DNA from: Paraburkholderia ribeironis
GTDB taxonomy: Bacteria; Pseudomonadota; Gammaproteobacteria; Burkholderiales; Burkholderiaceae
Assembly (NCBI RefSeq): GCF_900019265.1
Contig: NZ_CYGX02000086.1
Coordinates: forward strand, 1 to 34,850
Direction: 5' to 3'
DNA: 34,850 nucleotides
The position numbers and the translations under genes were made by a program. The notes below the pieces were generated by a model. That model was given only the letters and a program-made list of their open reading frames with translations, did not search any database and was not told the DNA's origin. Each line of letters begins with the position of its first letter. Position 1 is the stretch's first letter. Of the stretch, positions 32,228-34,850 are shown in pieces.

Positions 32228-32419
32228 CCCTTCATGCGTCATCAACTCGATCGTGGCGATCGGCTGGGACGCATGTAGGGACCGGCGCGACCGTCGTCGC
32301 GAACGGCGGGACGTTGCTCTGGAGGTGGCGCTCTCGCTGGAGAAAACCGCTTTGCAGATCGCAGGGGAAATAGAGATTGTCGCACGACTGTTGAGACACT
32401 CAGTCTAAGATCGCCTCTG

Positions 32420-32609
32420 AGCGTCGGACCGATCTGACCCGTGCTCGGATTGGCCGAGCTGCCTTGGCATTGACCTGTCGATCGGTTCCGGCGTTCCCCG
32501 AGCGTTGCCGGGCTCACCGTCTGTGACCCGATAGGAGCTTTGTACTGCACCGTGAGTGTCCTGTCCTGCGAGTGGGGTTGGCGATGCGCCCACTACAACG
32601 GATATACGC
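32420..32609 (+). ncRNA. Candidate bridge RNA / left-end leader of the IS110-family element
   Basis: The roughly 190 bases before the IS110 transposase have no open frame of interest. IS110-group elements are known to encode a structured bridge RNA in this left-end leader, which guides donor and target choice. The 8-mer ATAGGAGC occurs here (32531-32538) and again just after the transposase stop (33661-33668), at the expected right end. That is what a donor guide matching an element end could look like. The exact ends of the RNA and of the element are not determined. Confidence 0.4.
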
Positions 32610-33659
32610 ATGGAACAAAACGAAGTGATTCTGGGCGTTGACACGCACCTGGATACGCATGTCGGGGCTGTGATCAGCGACACGGGCAGGCTTCTCGGAA
32701 CGCTATCGGTAACAACCGACACGGCAGGATATCTCGACCTGCTGACATGGGCGAATTCGTTCGGCCCGTTACGCCGCGCCGGGGTTGAAGGGACCGACAC
32801 CTACGGAGCGGGTTTGGCTCGCGTGCTGCGCGATCATGAGATCGAGGTGCTTGAAGTCAACCGTCCCGATCGCGCGATGCGCCGATCCAAAGGGAAGTCC
32901 GATCCCACTGACGCCGAAAACGCCGCACGTGCGGTCCTTGCCGGAAGGGCCACTGCTATTCCTAAGGAACAGTCTGGCGCCGCCGAGGCGATGCGCGCTG
33001 TCTCCGTTGTCAGGCGCAGTGCAGTCAAGGCAAAGACGCAGGCTATCAATCAATTACGGGCTTTGCTCGTGAGCGCTCCCCAGGAAATCCGTGAGCGTCT
33101 TCTGAAAGCGAAGACGGCGGAATGCGTTGAGGGTTGCACCCGTCTTCGCTCGTTGGGCAAGACGCCAATGTTGCAAACGCTCATGACCACACTGCGGTTG
33201 CTGGCGAAGCGTTGGCTGACGCTGGCAGAGGAGCTCAAAGCACTCGACAGCATGCTTGACAGCCTGACGAGCCAGCACGCCAGGCGACTTCGCGAACGAT
33301 TCGGCGTCGGCCCGCAGACCGCAGCAGTACTGGTTGCCGTGGCAGGCGACAATCCCGAACGCCTGAAAAGTGAAGCGGCGCTGGCGGCACTCTGCGGCAC
33401 AAGTCCATTGCAGGCGTCATCCGGCAAGACGGTCCGGCATCGATTGAATAGGGGCAGTGACCGGTCCGCGAATAACGCCTTAAGGACCATTGCCATGGTT
33501 CGGATGCGCAGCGATCCACGCACTCGGGCCTATGTCGATCGTCGGACGAAGGAAGGCATGTCGAACAAGGAAATCCACCGCTGCCTGAAACGCTATATCG
33601 TCCGTGAGCTGTATCCGCTCATTCTGGCCGATCTCGCCGATTCGACGGCTGCTGCTTGA
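32610..33659 (+). mobile_element. IS110-family element with intact transposase
   Basis: The transposase has 349 residues. The N-terminal DEDD RuvC-like domain shows GVDTHLDTHVG, GVEGTDTYG and the paired acidic residues in KSDPTDAENAAR. The C-terminal Tnp20 domain shows ERFGVGPQTAAVLVAVAGDN, AALCGTSPLQASSGKTVRHR and RGSDRSANNALRTIAMVRM with its catalytic serine. Start ATG 32610 and stop at 33659; no frame break, so it may be active. Family members lack classical inverted repeats, so the borders are left open: the leader probably begins near 32420 and the right end lies shortly after 33661. Confidence 0.93.
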
Positions 33660-33759
33660 CATAGGAGCGTCTGTGTGTCGCCTCCTACGAGGGCGTCGTG
33701 CCGGAATGCGGCGTGATCGATCTCAATAAGCTCCGCGAGAGCCTGCCGGTGCCCTGAGG

Positions 33760-34020
33760 ATGTTGCGAGCAGCGTTGCTTCAGCCAACCCGGCGGAGACG
33801 TTACAGCAGTGTCTGTCGATACTGCCGCCGCTGCGTAGCACAGGGCTACCACAGCGTGCTGCGCCGGCAGGAGAGCATCAGCGCCTGCCCGACACATCAT
33901 GGGTCACTTGAAACGGCGTGTCGGCGCTGCGGCTACGGAGCGCCGAGCCGCGTGACCGTGCGGCTTCTGGAGGCTCCATGGCGGTGTGCGTATTGCCACG
34001 CGAGCTACGGTGGTAGGGGC
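33760..34020 (+). pseudogene. Zinc-finger fragment resembling TniQ
   Basis: The frame reads CRYCRRCVAQGYHSVLRRQE, ACPTHHGSLETACRRCGYGA and WRCAYCHASYGG. The pattern C-x2-C..GYHS..., CP.H...L...C..CG and C-x2-C matches the zinc-ribbon region of TniQ-type proteins, which act in target selection of Tn7/Tn5053-like transposons. The N-terminal half is missing or out of frame (a frame ending ECGVIDLNKLRESLPVP lies just upstream), so this is a fragment. No tniA or tniB is visible. Family recognition is moderate. Confidence 0.4.
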
Positions 34021-34485
34021 TGGACGCGTACCACGGCACGACCCATGAATTCCGAGTATCGCACGACCTTTACGCGGCGGTATTTTGAGCCTCCAAACCA
34101 CGTCGGGTGAGGCTTTGCGGTCCTCCGCGCCGTCTGAGCGCCGTTCGTTCAACGTCAGCAATGGCCGATAACGGGTCAATCGGCTTGTCCGTTTGCCGCC
34201 GGGATTGCCCCTAGCCACCCACGCTGCGAGCACGCGCCAGCAGACTGCCGATCATCGGTACGTTACGAGAGCCGCTGCAGTGAGGGCGTCTATTTAGCGT
34301 GTGCAAAGTGCGATGGCGAAATCGCTGCGTTTAATCAACCGTAGAGTTGTTGTCGCTCGTGCGTCCGGAGTTGGTCGTAGTGTGCGAGAAAGCTATGATT
34401 ACCGCAACGCTGAACACTCATGTGTCGACCGTTCACCGAGGGAATGGGTGCGTGAAATATTAAAAAATAGCCTTCATTTTTCGGG

Positions 34486-34547
34486 GTCTATTGCACGGCC
34501 ATTCAGCGGCGTTTCTGAGTCTATTGCCCAATTTTTAGAGTCTATTG
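34486..34547 (+). repeat. Three direct repeats of GTCTATTG
   Basis: GTCTATTG occurs at 34486-34493, 34519-34526 and 34540-34547, each preceded by a purine-rich RGRG-like tetramer or similar and followed by Y-R-C. The steps are 33 and 21 bp. They lie in an AT-rich stretch (34440-34740) with no gene I trust; a 141-codon open frame across it has unnatural composition. They could be transposase-binding sites of a transposon end. Confidence 0.45.
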
Positions 34548-34766
34548 TGCAGGGACAAGTGAGGAAGGATAGCAGCGTGTCGCCGACCGATATCCGCCGC
34601 AGTCTCTATGGATCTCAGACATCGCAGGCCGTTGCTTGGCGCGCCAAGAGCAATATTCTGCAAAAAGCAGGAACAAAGTTGTGCAATCTACCAAGCCTTT
34701 TTCGCAAAACATGTAATTTGACATAATATAATTTATCAACAAAAAATAGTGTAGTGGCTACACGGT

Positions 34767-34805
34767 AATGTCCGATTCTGGCTCATTAGAAATGTCCGAT
34801 TCCTG
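34767..34805 (+). repeat. Repeated AATGTCCGATTC motif at an insertion-sequence left end
   Basis: AATGTCCGATTCTG (34767-34780) and AATGTCCGATTCCTG (34791-34805) are 24 bp apart, directly before a transposase-like start at the window edge. Such near-terminal repeats are usual transposase-binding sites. I read this as the left end of an element that continues beyond the window. Confidence 0.5.
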
Positions 34806-34828
34806 CCCCTGAGGCGCACGCTGACGCG

Positions 34829-34850
34829 ATGCGTGAGATCGATAGGCTGA
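34829..34850 (+). CDS. Possible 5' end of an ISNCY/IS1202-like transposase (partial)
   Basis: ATG 34829 opens a frame reading MREIDRL to the edge. This resembles the beginning of IS1202/ISNCY-type transposases, which start with a short 'EIDRLKVIQ' helix-turn-helix segment. Only seven codons are visible, so the identification rests mostly on the repeats just upstream. Confidence 0.3.

Noticed and set aside
34486..34547. Repeats considered as a CRISPR array or replication iterons
   Set aside because: The units are only 8 bp with unequal 33- and 21-bp steps and there are no cas or rep genes. Transposon-end sites are simpler.
34301..34726. A 141-codon open frame in the AT-rich right end
   Set aside because: No recognisable domain. 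Part of its sequence (repeated S-I-A/V) comes from the GTCTATTG repeats, and there is no good ribosome site.

Overview
The window looks like an accessory region of a Burkholderiaceae genome (Paraburkholderia, Caballeronia, Burkholderia or Cupriavidus type). The reasons are the moderately high GC with GC3-biased codons, the copA/copB plus CueR copper cluster, a DUF3331-like protein, and IS110, IS6 and IS3 relics. The assignment is by gene content and style only; there is no rRNA or marker gene.

Left part (about 0.6-14 kb) is a metal-resistance island. On the minus strand lie copA (multicopper oxidase), copB, a copZ chaperone and a TehA-family transporter. Divergently on the plus strand lie a Cu(I) P-type ATPase and cueR. 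A second, rearranged set follows on the plus strand: the 3' scrap of a second copB, a second copZ, a BON-domain protein, a DUF3331-like protein, then a second copy of the ATPase promoter driving only the first metal-binding domain of the ATPase, directly followed by a second cueR. A Zn/Cd/Pb-type ATPase with a His-rich linker closes the island. Six MerR-type promoters (TTGAC-like box, 19-bp spacer, -10 box) stand in front of these units. No copRS two-component pair is present.

Middle part (about 14-23.5 kb) appears to be one regulon scattered over five transcription units. They encode an SDR oxidoreductase, an AcfC-like periplasmic binding protein, a secreted GlcG/HbpS-like protein, an operon DUF305 - YVTN beta-propeller - ECF sigma factor - anti-sigma factor, and a carboxymuconolactone decarboxylase/AhpD-like protein. 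Each unit is preceded, in the right orientation, by a 35-bp motif with fixed internal spacing. Four copies share 18 invariant positions and the fifth keeps 13 of them. I infer that this is the promoter of the local ECF sigma factor. An MCP chemoreceptor and a decayed small gene lie among these units without the motif.

Right part (23.5-34.85 kb) holds an AT-richer GMC-type flavoprotein that lacks both usual catalytic residues, a decayed IS6-family transposase next to the 5' stump of an amidohydrolase gene, and a catabolic cluster. The cluster comprises a periplasmic amino-acid-binding protein, an Lrp/AsnC regulator, an M20 amidohydrolase, a HyuC/AmaB-like carbamoylase and diaminopropionate ammonia-lyase, and probably releases and deaminates N-substituted 2,3-diaminopropionate. 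It is followed by an intact IS110-family element, a zinc-finger (TniQ-like) fragment, and the start of another insertion sequence at the right edge.
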